This document shows, piece by piece, positions 8,946-18,017 of a stretch of DNA of 53,256 bases. A model generated the notes under the pieces. It was not told where the DNA came from. It saw only the letters and a program-made list of their open reading frames with translations, and made no database searches. The stretch lies in assembly GCA_964637445.1 (NCBI GenBank), contig CAZWWS010000008.1, forward strand, positions 1 to 53,256, in the 5' to 3' direction. The number at the start of each line of letters is the position of its first letter. Position 1 is the stretch's first letter. Made by a program: the position numbers and the translations under genes. This DNA is from M3 sp964637445 (GTDB lineage Bacteria > Bacteroidota > Bacteroidia > Bacteroidales > Muribaculaceae).

Positions 8946-10751
8946 TTATCGTTTAATGGATTTAATATTTGCCAATGCATTCATTGCTTCGGAAGCTTTA
9001 GCATACAATTCATTCATGCTGTCATCATTGTTGGTGGGGGAGTAGCGGGCCATTTCTGCTTCATCCAGCACATATATGAATTTTTGAATCAATTCTTCCG
9101 GTACACCATAGGCAAGCAGCTCTGTTGAAATGTTCTCTCTTGAAAGCTGAGATGCCGGGATTGATAATTTGTCGCTTAGGAAACCCCATGTAGCTCGAAT
9201 AAGTTCTTCATTGAATTTATCATTTTGGTGGGCATCCATAAATGACTTAGCCACTTTTAGTCGACGACGAGCCACTTTATTTGCGTTCGCCAAGCGCAAT
9301 CCTTGTACGTCGGCGTTGATTTTAAGATGTTGTTTGCGAGTATATATTGATACTATTAAAATTATTATTAAAAGTACATATATAGCCCAATACCATGACT
9401 CCATTATGAAAAGAGGATGGTATTGCTTTACATCTATATCTCCAATCTTAATATGTAAAATATCTCTGTTTTTGGTCGTAACATCTTGCTTACTTACATT
9501 TGATGTAGATGAGCCGACACCTTTTACCACATTAATATCATAGGACGGGGTATTCAATGTGATATACTGCTTTTTATTGGGATCAAAATAGACAAACTTA
9601 TCAGCTCCGATTGTAAAATCGCCAACCGATTGCGGTACGAAAGTATATTCGACTATAACACTTCCGGTAACGTTACTGCCTGATACAGATGTCTTGATGT
9701 CGCCCTTTGGGGTATATTGTTCAAATTCCGAGGGAAAATCGATAACGGGCTCTTTGATGTATTTAATATTGCCTGTACCTTTGATTGTGTAAACCAATGA
9801 TGCAGCCTCATTTGTTCTGAACGAAGTGCTACTCAATTTGCTGTCAATCGTGAATGTGCCAACTGCTCCGGTAAATCCATCCGGTTGTGGTGTCGGAAGT
9901 GTTTTTACATATATCGTAGCCGAATTAGAGCTGACTTTAATTTTTTTCTCCACAGGTCGAGAGCCTCCGAAAAATCCGCCAAAGCGTTCGTGTTGCACAA
10001 CGGAGATGTCATATTTTCCTGAATTAATAGTTATTTTGCCCGATTTCTGTGGGAAAATAATACATTTTTTCAAGATAGCAGTCATATAATTCTGACCATT
10101 ATAATGTTCTATATCATTAAGACTTGGCTGCAAATCGATTTCTTGTATTAAGCAACCATCAAAACTTGGCTGTGCGGTCGCCATAAATGAACTAATTTGA
10201 TATTTTGTATACAATTTTATTGTACACAATATCGGTTCTTGTTCATATACATTTGTTTTGTCCAAAATTATTCTGACAAAAATGTCATTTGCCGAAACGG
10301 ATTGGTCTGATGTTTGAGTGCTATAATCGTCCACGCGTACATTTGACCCACCGCTTTGAGCAGATTTGTCCGGTGGCAATACAGTGAAAGTAACCGGTTT
10401 GGTCGTATAGCGCTTGCCGTCAATAGTTATTGAAGCTTCACCAATCGTATATTTACCCGGTTTTTCTGCCTTATAAGTATATGTATATTCAGTCGTTCGT
10501 GAGGAGGAGGTTTTACCATTTATCATTTGGTAACTTTGCATCGTTGAAGTTGATGGCCCGAATATAAGGGTACAACCATCTATTTGTGGCACTTTCAGAT
10601 TTGTGCCATCTCCATTTGCCACACGAAACGTTACGGCAAACTTGTTCCCGGCTATAACCTGTCGAGGTGGTAATACCGAAAACGAGACTTGTGCAACCGC
10701 TGATATAGTTGCGATAAAAAGTATTGTAAGTATTGATATTGTTCGTTTCAT
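8946..10751 (-). CDS. batD: BatD: large periplasmic-facing membrane protein
   Basis: BatD-family protein of 601 residues from ATG 10751 (MKRTISILTILFIATISAVAQ, a good signal peptide). An in-frame ATG at 10769 would overlap batC and precede the signal sequence, so it is less likely. The bulk (20-430) is Ig-like beta domains with the usual opening VSFSVLPPRQVIAGNKF. One membrane helix (about 448-468; YWAIYVLLIIILIVSIY) and a cytoplasmic alpha-helical tail follow. The fold suggests protein-protein assembly in the periplasm with BatA/BatB. It sits 11 bp after batC. Confidence 0.9.
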   Translation of the reverse strand: MKRTISILTILFIATISAVAQVSFSVLPPRQVIAGNKFAVTFRVANGDGTNLKVPQIDGCTLIFGPSTSTMQSYQMINGKTSSSRTTEYTYTYKAEKPGKYTIGEASITIDGKRYTTKPVTFTVLPPDKSAQSGGSNVRVDDYSTQTSDQSVSANDIFVRIILDKTNVYEQEPILCTIKLYTKYQISSFMATAQPSFDGCLIQEIDLQPSLNDIEHYNGQNYMTAILKKCIIFPQKSGKITINSGKYDISVVQHERFGGFFGGSRPVEKKIKVSSNSATIYVKTLPTPQPDGFTGAVGTFTIDSKLSSTSFRTNEAASLVYTIKGTGNIKYIKEPVIDFPSEFEQYTPKGDIKTSVSGSNVTGSVIVEYTFVPQSVGDFTIGADKFVYFDPNKKQYITLNTPSYDINVVKGVGSSTSNVSKQDVTTKNRDILHIKIGDIDVKQYHPLFIMESWYWAIYVLLIIILIVSIYTRKQHLKINADVQGLRLANANKVARRRLKVAKSFMDAHQNDKFNEELIRATWGFLSDKLSIPASQLSRENISTELLAYGVPEELIQKFIYVLDEAEMARYSPTNNDDSMNELYAKASEAMNALANIKSIKR

Positions 10752-10762
10752 CTTAGATATGC

Positions 10763-11590
10763 TTACCATTGGTTGGTTGTACGACGTTTTTGTGATTGCT
10801 CTTCTCGCTTCTTCAACTCATTGACTTTGCGTCGTGTTGCATTTTCTTCGTTCTCCATCGTTTTTAATATTTTAGCAGCGTTGGCATCACTAATACCACC
10901 TTGTTCCTGCCGAGGAGGCTGTTGTTGCTCTTTATTTTGCTCCTTTTTATCTTGACCTTGATTTTGTTGAGGGTCATTTTTATCTTTATCTTGTTTTTCG
11001 TTTTTATTTTGCTCTTTATTTTGGTCTCGTTTTTGTTGATCCTGATTTTGATTATTGTCTTGCTTATTGTTCTGATTTTGTTGCTGATTTTGTTGCTGAT
11101 TTTGTTGCTCTTGGAGTTTTAATTGAGCAATACGCAAATTTTGACGCGCTTTATCATTATCAGGATTTAATCTGAGTGCTTTTTTATATGAGTCAATGCT
11201 TTGTTGATATTGTTGCTGATTAAAAGCAATATTTCCCATATTGTAGGCCGAATATTCTGCAATCTTACTATCTTTGGCAGATTGTGATAATCCGGAAAAT
11301 ATTTCTGACGCTTCTTTTATCGGATTGTTTCCCGAATTTGGATCCGCACTACCGGATTGCCGCAATAAAGATGTTGCCAAATTATATGCAGCTAATTCGG
11401 AATTGACATTTTCGTCCAATGCTTTTCGATAGAATTTTTCGGCTTCGGAGAAATTCTTGTCATTGTAATGTTTGTTCCCTTCTCTAATAAGATTTCTTTC
11501 TTTCTTAGTAGATGTGTCAATTTCAGCGCGCAATACAAATGCCGGTGTTGCGACCAAAAATAATATATATATAAGAATCAATCTTTTCAT
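10763..11590 (-). CDS. batC: BatC: TPR protein with Gln/Asn/Lys-rich tail
   Basis: Protein of 275 residues with an N-terminal signal/anchor (1-22). TPR units follow at about 33-65 (EGNKHYNDKNFSEAEKFYRKAL) and 112-150 (AYNMGNIAFNQQQYQQSIDSYKKAL). Residues of about 155-235 are almost entirely Q, N, K, D and E, then a short charged helical end. The DNA of the tract holds three perfect 12-nt tandem repeats (11073-11108), so its length may vary between strains. The TPRs probably bind partner Bat proteins. Antisense frames here read as leucine-rich nonsense and were ignored. Confidence 0.88.
   Translation of the reverse strand: MKRLILIYILFLVATPAFVLRAEIDTSTKKERNLIREGNKHYNDKNFSEAEKFYRKALDENVNSELAAYNLATSLLRQSGSADPNSGNNPIKEASEIFSGLSQSAKDSKIAEYSAYNMGNIAFNQQQYQQSIDSYKKALRLNPDNDKARQNLRIAQLKLQEQQNQQQNQQQNQNNKQDNNQNQDQQKRDQNKEQNKNEKQDKDKNDPQQNQGQDKKEQNKEQQQPPRQEQGGISDANAAKILKTMENEENATRRKVNELKKREEQSQKRRTTNQW
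11073..11108. repeat. Three 12-nt tandem repeats inside batC
   Basis: TGATTTTGTTGC occurs three times without a break (plus-strand reading), encoding repeated QQNQ units in BatC. The 12-nt period keeps frame, so gain or loss of units would change only the tail length. Confidence 0.85.
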
Positions 11591-11594
11591 AGAT

Positions 11595-12635
11595 CTATTT
11601 ACTGAAAAATTTGATTTTTTTCAACCATTCGATTTTTCTATCTAATACAAATATATCAGATACAAGCAGTATTAATGCTATCCAAGCAAACAAAGGAAAT
11701 TGTTCCGCACTTTGTGTATATACGATACGTTCAAGATCACTTGTCGCAATGGTTTTTAATTGTTCATCAATATCTGTCACTGCGCTGTTGCTATTGCCTG
11801 ATACATATATACCATTACCTGCTTTGGCAATATCTTGAGCCATTTTTTCATTCAAATAAGTGGTAACCGGGCGACCGGAGTCATCTTTTAGAAATATCCC
11901 TTCGCCGGCATTGATGGGTATCGGTGCTCCTTTTGATGACCCCAAACCAATGACATCGATATATATTCCATTTTTATTTGCTTGCTCTGCCATGGCAAGA
12001 GCATCATCTTCAAAGTTCTCGCCATCGGTCAATATTACAATCGCTTTTTGAGTATTATCATCAGGAGTAAACGAGTTCATAGCCATTTGTATAGCGGCAC
12101 CAATGGCAGTCCCTTGTGTTGGAACCATATTGGTCTCAATGCTATTGAGAAACATTTTTGCCGATACGAAATCGGTAGTAATCGGTAATTGGGTGTAAGC
12201 GTCTCCCGCGAAAACAATTAGACCGACTTTGTCATTGCCTAATTTATCTATCAGCTTCTCAAGGATAAACTTAGCTCGCTGTAGACGTGATATTCCATTG
12301 GGGTCATCATTTGATGATGCGAGCATCGAGTTGGAGACATCGACGCATAGCATGATTTCAATGCCTTTTACATTTGAGACTTCTTCTTTTGCTCCTGCAC
12401 GTGGTCGAGCCAAAACAATTACTAATGCCAAAATTGCAATAAGTTGTAGCGTTAATTTTATCCAAGGTTTATATTTGGATGCATTAGGCATAAGAGGAAG
12501 TAATGACTCAATACGTCCAAATTTTTTTATTTTACGTAATCGGGATTTTTGAGCCAGCAAAAAAAGTATTGCTACAATAGGTATTAGCAATAATAAATAT
12601 AGTAAATGTGGATTCGCAAAACTAAACATAGTCAC
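11595..12635 (-). CDS. batB: BatB: membrane-anchored von Willebrand A protein
   Basis: VWA protein of 346 residues with membrane helices near the N-terminus (about 10-28 and 58-78) and at the C-terminus (about 318-338). The VWA domain (about 90-300) has an intact MIDAS start DVSNS (in MLCVDVSNSM) and the downstream TDGENF loop, so metal-dependent ligand binding is expected. It lies 8 bp from batA and 4 bp from batC. BatA and BatB are paralogues and probably form a complex at the inner membrane. Confidence 0.92.
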   Translation of the reverse strand: MTMFSFANPHLLYLLLLIPIVAILFLLAQKSRLRKIKKFGRIESLLPLMPNASKYKPWIKLTLQLIAILALVIVLARPRAGAKEEVSNVKGIEIMLCVDVSNSMLASSNDDPNGISRLQRAKFILEKLIDKLGNDKVGLIVFAGDAYTQLPITTDFVSAKMFLNSIETNMVPTQGTAIGAAIQMAMNSFTPDDNTQKAIVILTDGENFEDDALAMAEQANKNGIYIDVIGLGSSKGAPIPINAGEGIFLKDDSGRPVTTYLNEKMAQDIAKAGNGIYVSGNSNSAVTDIDEQLKTIATSDLERIVYTQSAEQFPLFAWIALILLVSDIFVLDRKIEWLKKIKFFSK

Positions 12636-12643
12636 GTCATAAT

Positions 12644-13630
12644 TTATGGAATTGTACGCAAAATTGTATGGCGCATTACTATTTCAAGAATAAATAATCC
12701 AATAGCCAGCCATGCCCATATCATATAATTATCTTCTGTATGAGAGAAATGCTTAACATCCATCTGCGTTTTTTCAAGTTGGTCTATTTCTGCAAAAATC
12801 TCATTTAAGACATTATTATTAGTCGCTCTAAAATACTTACCTCCGGTAGCTGATGCAATACTTTTCAAAGTCACTTCATCTATAACTACCTGCATATTTA
12901 CATAGTCAATGCCACCATAATAGTTTTGTTGAGGCATTGGTGCCATTCCATTGCGACCGACCCCAATGGTATAAACCTTTATGCCGAATTTTTTTGCAAT
13001 TTCAGCGGCTGTGTTTGGCGCAACAACGCCGGTGTTGTTTGAACCATCGGTCAATAAGATAATACTTTTTGACTTAGCCTTACCATCTTTAATTCGATTT
13101 ATTGCCGTAGCTAATCCATCTCCAATTGCAGTCCCATCTTCAAGCATACCCATTTTTATGCTACTGATATAGTTTGCAATAAGAGCGCGATCGGTGGTCA
13201 TAGGTACAGCTGTAAAACTTTCTCCCGCAAAAATAACGACACCGATATTATCACTTTCTCTTCCTGAGACAAATTTTGTTGCTACTTCTTTTGCCGCTTC
13301 AAATCTATCCGGTTTGAAGTCGCGAGCTAACATTGAGGTCGAAATATCTAATGCTAAAATAATATCAGTACCTTCTGTTGAAGAAGTACGCCAACTATCT
13401 CGTGTTTGTGGACGCGCTAAGATTATTATGACACAACCAATAACAGCTAATCGTAGCACAAACAAACCATGCATTAAATACTCTTTGAATGAACGCGGCA
13501 ATTTTGCATATGGAAGTGCCGATGACACTCCCATTGCAGGGTGGGCATTACGTTGCTTTATGATATACCATACAATAAGAGGCAGATATATCATAAACAA
13601 CCATAATATATTAGGATGGGCAAATTCCAT
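12644..13630 (-). CDS. batA: BatA: membrane-anchored von Willebrand A protein
   Basis: VWA protein of 328 residues with N-terminal membrane helices (about 8-24 and 52-74) and a C-terminal one (about 305-322). MIDAS motif DISTS (ILALDISTSM) and LLTDGSNNTG are present, so the domain should bind divalent metal. The start codon overlaps the upstream gene's stop by one base (TAATG), showing translational coupling. Loss of bat genes reduces aerotolerance in B. fragilis; how is not known. Confidence 0.92.
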   Translation of the reverse strand: MEFAHPNILWLFMIYLPLIVWYIIKQRNAHPAMGVSSALPYAKLPRSFKEYLMHGLFVLRLAVIGCVIIILARPQTRDSWRTSSTEGTDIILALDISTSMLARDFKPDRFEAAKEVATKFVSGRESDNIGVVIFAGESFTAVPMTTDRALIANYISSIKMGMLEDGTAIGDGLATAINRIKDGKAKSKSIILLTDGSNNTGVVAPNTAAEIAKKFGIKVYTIGVGRNGMAPMPQQNYYGGIDYVNMQVVIDEVTLKSIASATGGKYFRATNNNVLNEIFAEIDQLEKTQMDVKHFSHTEDNYMIWAWLAIGLFILEIVMRHTILRTIP

Positions 13631-14631
13631 TATTTATCCTTTTCCAAGTTGTTATCGTTAATATTATTCTCTGTATTCTGGTCGTGAGGCTCTTGTTCGA
13701 CAATAATGGGGCGTGTCTCTTCTACAAATTGCATTGCAGATTGAAACGATTTGACATTATCGTCTGGAATTGGGCGAACTTTTGCAAACTTAACAAAATC
13801 AGCGATCTCAAGAACCTGACGCATATATTTATTCTGAGACTTGGTGTCGTCATTATTCTCAAGCACTGAAATGATTTGTGTGGTAGTCATTTCCATAGCG
13901 TTAATACCAAATCGCTTTTCGAGATAGACTCGTAAAATATCAGTTAGTCGAGTGTAATATTCTTTTTCGTGACCACGTTCGCAAAGATGTTCTTCTCTCA
14001 ATTTTGTTAACTGCTGAATAGCAAATTCGTATGGCGGAATTTCCTTTTTCTTTGGCACAAGTATAATTTTGCCTTTTTTGATATATTTAAAATATACAAA
14101 TATTGCAGTTGTTATAATTATAATTATTAAATATATCCACCAATATTCAGTTATAAAATCGGGTAGATAATCATAAAATTGAGTATTCGGATCGACTACA
14201 CCTTGATAATCGTGAATTGTCTGTAAAGAGTCTACTGAGACCGGTAATACTTTTAATGCTAACGCATTGGAATAGAAGGTATCGCGTCCGACTATATAGG
14301 CCATTGGAGGCAATGAATATAATCCGGAGTCAAACGATTGTATGATTACATCTTGTAAAATTTGATTTCGGTTGCTTCCTAAATCAATAGTGTCGGCGGG
14401 TAATACCTTTATGACTTCTACTTCCTTGGTCAAAGTATCAGTGGCATTCAATAACCGACCGCTTACATTTTGCCCTTGGATTATTTCAATATGCATAGTA
14501 GTCTGCTTTCCCATAAGAATATAAGCAGAATCTAATGACGTTTTAACTGACACCTGTGATGCATTGAGCATTGGCATAGTCAAGAAAAATGCCGATATTA
14601 AAACTATTATATGTCTCACATTACATACCAT
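13630..14631 (-). CDS. BatD-like/DUF4381-like membrane protein of the bat operon
   Basis: Protein of 333 residues: signal peptide (1-24), an Ig-like periplasmic part (about 25-150, similar in layout to the start of BatD), one membrane helix (about 168-187; YWWIYLIIIIITTAIFVYF), and a cytoplasmic helical domain (about 200-300; LRVYLEKRFGINAMEMTT), then a polar N/D/E tail. This arrangement matches the unnamed gene commonly found between the DUF58 gene and batA. It probably bridges periplasmic and cytoplasmic parts of the Bat complex. It has no catalytic motif. Confidence 0.75.
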   Translation of the reverse strand: MVCNVRHIIVLISAFFLTMPMLNASQVSVKTSLDSAYILMGKQTTMHIEIIQGQNVSGRLLNATDTLTKEVEVIKVLPADTIDLGSNRNQILQDVIIQSFDSGLYSLPPMAYIVGRDTFYSNALALKVLPVSVDSLQTIHDYQGVVDPNTQFYDYLPDFITEYWWIYLIIIIITTAIFVYFKYIKKGKIILVPKKKEIPPYEFAIQQLTKLREEHLCERGHEKEYYTRLTDILRVYLEKRFGINAMEMTTTQIISVLENNDDTKSQNKYMRQVLEIADFVKFAKVRPIPDDNVKSFQSAMQFVEETRPIIVEQEPHDQNTENNINDNNLEKDK

Positions 14632-14638
14632 TTTATAA

Positions 14639-15514
14639 CTATTTTATGCCTCTCTTCTGGAACAAGCCCATTAGGGCTTTAACATAATCCTCATCGGTAG
14701 CGATTGATACCACATCGACATGGCAACGATGCATCGTTTCATTCATCGCTTGTTGCCGTTCATACCACCATTTATTATAGGCTTGACGAACTTTATTTGA
14801 CGATGTGTCTATCCATTTATCGGTATTCGTTTCAAGATCTAATACTCGCATAAATCCGACGTTGGGTAATTGTGCGTCACGCTTATCAAAAACTTGAATA
14901 GCAGTAACATCATGCTTGTTGCTGGCAATGGATAGAGCCTTATAATAATCGTGAGTGTCGATACAATCCGATATAAGAAAAGTCGTGCAACGTTTCTTTA
15001 ATGCATCAGTTAGATAGCGTAATACGACCGAAATATCAGTCCCTTTGCTTTCGGGATTATAATCAAGAAGCTCTCTAATGATAAATAGGATGTGTTTACG
15101 TCCTTTTTTGGGGGGTATAAATTTTTCAATTTTATCAGAAAAAAATATGACACCTATTTTATCATTATTTTGGGTTGCTGAAAACGCCAATGTCGCAGCT
15201 ATTTCAGTCATCATCTCACGTTTATTGACGCCTACCGCACCAAAATCTCGGCTACCAGAAACATCGATAAGAAGCATCACTGTCAGCTCTCGCTCCTCCT
15301 CATATACTTTAACGTAAGGATGATTGTGGCGAGCAGTGACATTCCAATCGAGATCTCTAATATCATCACCGTATTGATATTCTCGTACTTCTGAGAAAGT
15401 CATACCTCTGCCTTTGAATGCAGAATGATATTCTCCCGCAAAAATATTTTGCGAAAGACCTCTTGTTTTGATTTCTATTTTTCTGACTTTCTTTAGAAGA
15501 TCATTAGCGTCCAT
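14639..15514 (-). CDS. DUF58 domain protein
   Basis: Cytoplasmic protein of 291 residues with the DUF58 signature (GMTFSEVREYQYGDDIRDLDWNVTA split over 56-80) followed by a VWA-like core with DVSGS (VMLLIDVSGSRDFG). DUF58 proteins are regular partners of MoxR ATPases, and this one follows moxR by 20 bp. The likely job is as adaptor or substrate of the ATPase in assembling or activating the VWA proteins downstream. No enzymatic activity is known. Confidence 0.9.
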   Translation of the reverse strand: MDANDLLKKVRKIEIKTRGLSQNIFAGEYHSAFKGRGMTFSEVREYQYGDDIRDLDWNVTARHNHPYVKVYEEERELTVMLLIDVSGSRDFGAVGVNKREMMTEIAATLAFSATQNNDKIGVIFFSDKIEKFIPPKKGRKHILFIIRELLDYNPESKGTDISVVLRYLTDALKKRCTTFLISDCIDTHDYYKALSIASNKHDVTAIQVFDKRDAQLPNVGFMRVLDLETNTDKWIDTSSNKVRQAYNKWWYERQQAMNETMHRCHVDVVSIATDEDYVKALMGLFQKRGIK

Positions 15515-15534
15515 ATCGATAAAATATATAGTTA

Positions 15535-16542
15535 TTAGGGAACTTCTACTTTATCAAGTATTTCAGAGATGATTTCATCAGTGGTTATATTGTTTGCTTC
15601 TGCTTCGTACGTCAAACCAATACGATGACGTAGTACGTCGTGACATACCGCGCGAACGTCCTCCGGGATAACATAGCCACGTTGACGCAAGAAGGCGTAT
15701 GCACGTGAAGCGCGCGCAAGGCTGATTGATGCACGAGGTGATGCTCCAAAAGAAATTATGCTCGTAAGATCATTAAGGCCATAGTCGGCGGGGAAACGGG
15801 TCGCAAAGACGATGTCGACAATATATCTCTCGATCTTTTCATCTAAATAAATTTGCTCAACAATCTTTTGTACATCGAGTATTTCTTCTGGCTTTAGTAG
15901 CGCATTAACTACAGTTTTTTCATTTGAAATATTTTGACGAACAATAGTTTTTTCTTCTTCCTTACTCGGATAGCCAATGACCACTTTCAACAAGAAACGG
16001 TCGACCTGAGCCTCGGGTAGGGGATAAGTACCCTCTTGTTCTATAGGGTTTTGAGTCGCCATTACGAGGAATGGGGTGTCAAGCTTAAAGGTGTTGTCAC
16101 CTATGGTAACTTGGCGTTCTTGCATTGCCTCAAGAAGAGCGCTTTGCACTTTAGCCGGAGCACGATTAATTTCATCTGCCAATACAAAATTTGCAAAAAC
16201 AGGACCCTTTTTTACTTGGAATTGTTCTTTCTGAACGCTGTAAACCATTGTTCCCACGACATCGGCAGGAAGAAGATCGGGTGTAAATTGTATGCGGCTA
16301 TATTTTGCGTCAATGATTTGTGCTAATGTTTTTATTGCTAAAGTTTTCGCCAAACCGGGGACACCTTCCAACAATACATGACCATTAGATAATAAGGCGA
16401 TTAATAACGAATCTACGAGATGTTTTTGCCCTACAATCGTTTGATTCATACCTTGTGTGACGAGATTTACAAAACTGCTTTTACTTGCCACGAGGTCATT
16501 AAGTTCTCTAATGTTTATTGGTTCACTCATCGAGTTATACAT
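15535..16542 (-). CDS. MoxR family AAA+ ATPase
   Basis: ATPase of 335 residues, the usual MoxR size. Walker A is GVPGLAKT at 60-67, Walker B is VLADEINRAP, sensor 1 is MATQNP, and the arginine-finger region reads PLPEAQVDRF. MoxR proteins act as chaperones for metal insertion or assembly of VWA-domain proteins, which fits the bat genes that follow. It is the first gene of the eight-gene operon. Met5 (16530) is an alternative start; I keep ATG 16542. Confidence 0.93.
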   Translation of the reverse strand: MYNSMSEPINIRELNDLVASKSSFVNLVTQGMNQTIVGQKHLVDSLLIALLSNGHVLLEGVPGLAKTLAIKTLAQIIDAKYSRIQFTPDLLPADVVGTMVYSVQKEQFQVKKGPVFANFVLADEINRAPAKVQSALLEAMQERQVTIGDNTFKLDTPFLVMATQNPIEQEGTYPLPEAQVDRFLLKVVIGYPSKEEEKTIVRQNISNEKTVVNALLKPEEILDVQKIVEQIYLDEKIERYIVDIVFATRFPADYGLNDLTSIISFGASPRASISLARASRAYAFLRQRGYVIPEDVRAVCHDVLRHRIGLTYEAEANNITTDEIISEILDKVEVP

Positions 16543-16570
16543 TTTATTAGTTTATATTGTAAATATTCAT

Positions 16571-16617
16571 CAACTGCAAAATTATAAATTTGAAAATTGA
16601 AATGTGAAAAGCAGTTG
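16571..16617 (-). promoter_or_regulatory. Probable promoter region of the moxR-bat operon with flanking dyad
   Basis: A -7 box TAATTTTG lies at 16577-16584 on the minus strand; a -33 TTTG at the right distance is not clear. CAACTGC (16571-16577) and GCAGTTG (16611-16617) form an inverted repeat that frames the promoter. It could be an operator, or a weak terminator for the HU/LysM gene. Confidence 0.4.
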
Positions 16618-16664
16618 TTAATTTTATTTATTATACGTTTAGCAGATTGAAAGATTACCATATT

Positions 16665-17693
16665 TTATCTATATGGGCGATAAATTTCAATTGCTTTAAG
16701 TTTTGCTCGCTCTATTGACGCAGAGTCTTTCGCGTTAATATTGTATTTTTTTGCATCCGGGATACGAATCGGTGTTCCCGGCTTAATTTTATCCGGATTT
16801 TTTAGGTGATCTTTATTCTCTTCATATATGTATACCCAAAAGTTCATTTCGCCGAAATATTGTCGAGCCATTGTTGTTAAGTATCTATTGGCTCTAATCG
16901 TGTCATATATTTCTTGATATTCAATAACTGAAATTGTCGTTTCTGTAGATACGTGTTCGATAGAGTCATATGCAATAGAGTCTATATTTGTCGTCAACGT
17001 ATCCATCAGCGATACATTCTCGGAGGTATTAACACTACTATTCTCTCGATTGTTCAAATATATTATTGAACAAACATAGCCCAATACAAGCCCAATAATA
17101 ATGCCACAAATCATACCTAAAATAAATTTATATTTTTTAGGCGAATTGGCATCAGGCTCTGTCTCTGCATCAATCTTTTCGTTTTGATGTATCTCAATAG
17201 GGGGTTCTTCTTGAGATATGTCAACCATAAACTCCTCTTCGATAATAGTCGTAGTCGGTTGATTATTCAATTCATCATTTGAATCAATGCTAATTTCTTG
17301 CGTTGTTATTGATTCGTTGTAATCGTCAACATTGAGTTCTTGTGTTACTTCTAATTCGCCTGATTCGCGTTCATCAGGGTTATCCTCAGACGAGACTTCA
17401 TTCAACTCGTTTTCAGATATATTGTCATCAAGCTCTACCGGTTCGAAGAATGCAAATGGAGTATTAATTGCATCAGCAATATCTTTGCATGGTTCAAATC
17501 GCACAGGATTTGATTGTGAGTCAATTCTTGAGAAAACTCCTAAGTTTTTGATATTAACAGATTCCCCTCGTGATAGAGCATCGGTTATTAGTGAAAACAA
17601 TTCTTTTATAAAAGCCTCAGAAACACACTCGGAGCATCCGGTAAGTTGAGATAAAGCATCCACTAATTGTGGTAACGTTATTTTTGTATTCAT
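16665..17693 (-). CDS. HU-like domain joined to a transmembrane segment and LysM domain
   Basis: Protein of 342 residues with no signal peptide. Residues 1-90 resemble an HU/IHF DNA-binding domain (LTGCSECVSEAFIKELFSLI, VNIKNLGVFS, VRFEPCKD). Residues 90-185 are acidic and disordered. Residues 189-213 are one membrane helix (FILGMICGIIIGLVLGYV). Residues of about 270-325 are LysM-like (YLTTMARQYFG..NFWVYIYEENK..KIKPGTPIRIPD), which normally binds peptidoglycan. The predicted topology puts the DNA-binding part inside and the wall-binding part outside. It is 3 bp after an HU gene. A chromosome-envelope tether is my inference; the HU-like part may have another partner. Confidence 0.8.
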   Translation of the reverse strand: MNTKITLPQLVDALSQLTGCSECVSEAFIKELFSLITDALSRGESVNIKNLGVFSRIDSQSNPVRFEPCKDIADAINTPFAFFEPVELDDNISENELNEVSSEDNPDERESGELEVTQELNVDDYNESITTQEISIDSNDELNNQPTTTIIEEEFMVDISQEEPPIEIHQNEKIDAETEPDANSPKKYKFILGMICGIIIGLVLGYVCSIIYLNNRENSSVNTSENVSLMDTLTTNIDSIAYDSIEHVSTETTISVIEYQEIYDTIRANRYLTTMARQYFGEMNFWVYIYEENKDHLKNPDKIKPGTPIRIPDAKKYNINAKDSASIERAKLKAIEIYRPYR

Positions 17694-17696
17694 CTT

Positions 17697-17972
17697 TTAG
17701 CCCAATAGTTTTTTTCGAAGGATAGCACTTGCTGTGAAACGTAATGATACTTTAGGAGGGAGAAGGAGCCGTTTACCGGTAGATAAATCTGTAGTAATTT
17801 GCTCATCTTGTTTTATCGCTTCAAAAAGTCCAAAACCAGGTACAGCGATTGAGTCCATATCGCCACACTTTTCTTTTATAATAGCCGCTAACCCCTCAAT
17901 TAGGGCATTAGTATCTTTTGTATCTCGTCCAAGCTTTCGAGCTAAAGTCGCTACTACTGTTTTATTATCCAT
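17697..17972 (-). CDS. HU family DNA-binding protein
   Basis: Nucleoid protein of 91 residues, HU-sized. The N-terminal helical pair (KTVVATLARKLGRDTKDTNALI) and the SIAVPGFGLFEA turn are typical, and the arm region reads LSTGKRLLLPPKVSLRFTAS. It binds and bends DNA as a dimer. The arm departs from the classical RNPxTG tip, so specificity may differ. The membrane-anchored HU/LysM gene follows 3 bp later on the same transcript, making heterodimerisation conceivable. Confidence 0.88.
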   Translation of the reverse strand: MDNKTVVATLARKLGRDTKDTNALIEGLAAIIKEKCGDMDSIAVPGFGLFEAIKQDEQITTDLSTGKRLLLPPKVSLRFTASAILRKKLLG

Positions 17973-17985
17973 AATTAATTTTCTA

Positions 17986-18017
17986 CAAACTTACAAATTA
18001 TCCTTGAGTAGGACAAT
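17986..18017 (-). promoter_or_regulatory. Predicted promoter of the HU gene pair
   Basis: On the minus strand ATTG (18014-18017), 20 bases, then TAAGTTTG (17986-17993) matches the Bacteroidetes promoter with one mismatch in the -33 box. It lies across the last codons of umuC, so the HU genes need not depend on umuDC transcription. Confidence 0.5.

Noticed and set aside
10901..11122. 73-residue leucine-rich frame on the plus strand
   Set aside because: It is the antisense reading of the Gln/Asn/Lys codons of BatC, which produces Leu/Ile runs mechanically.
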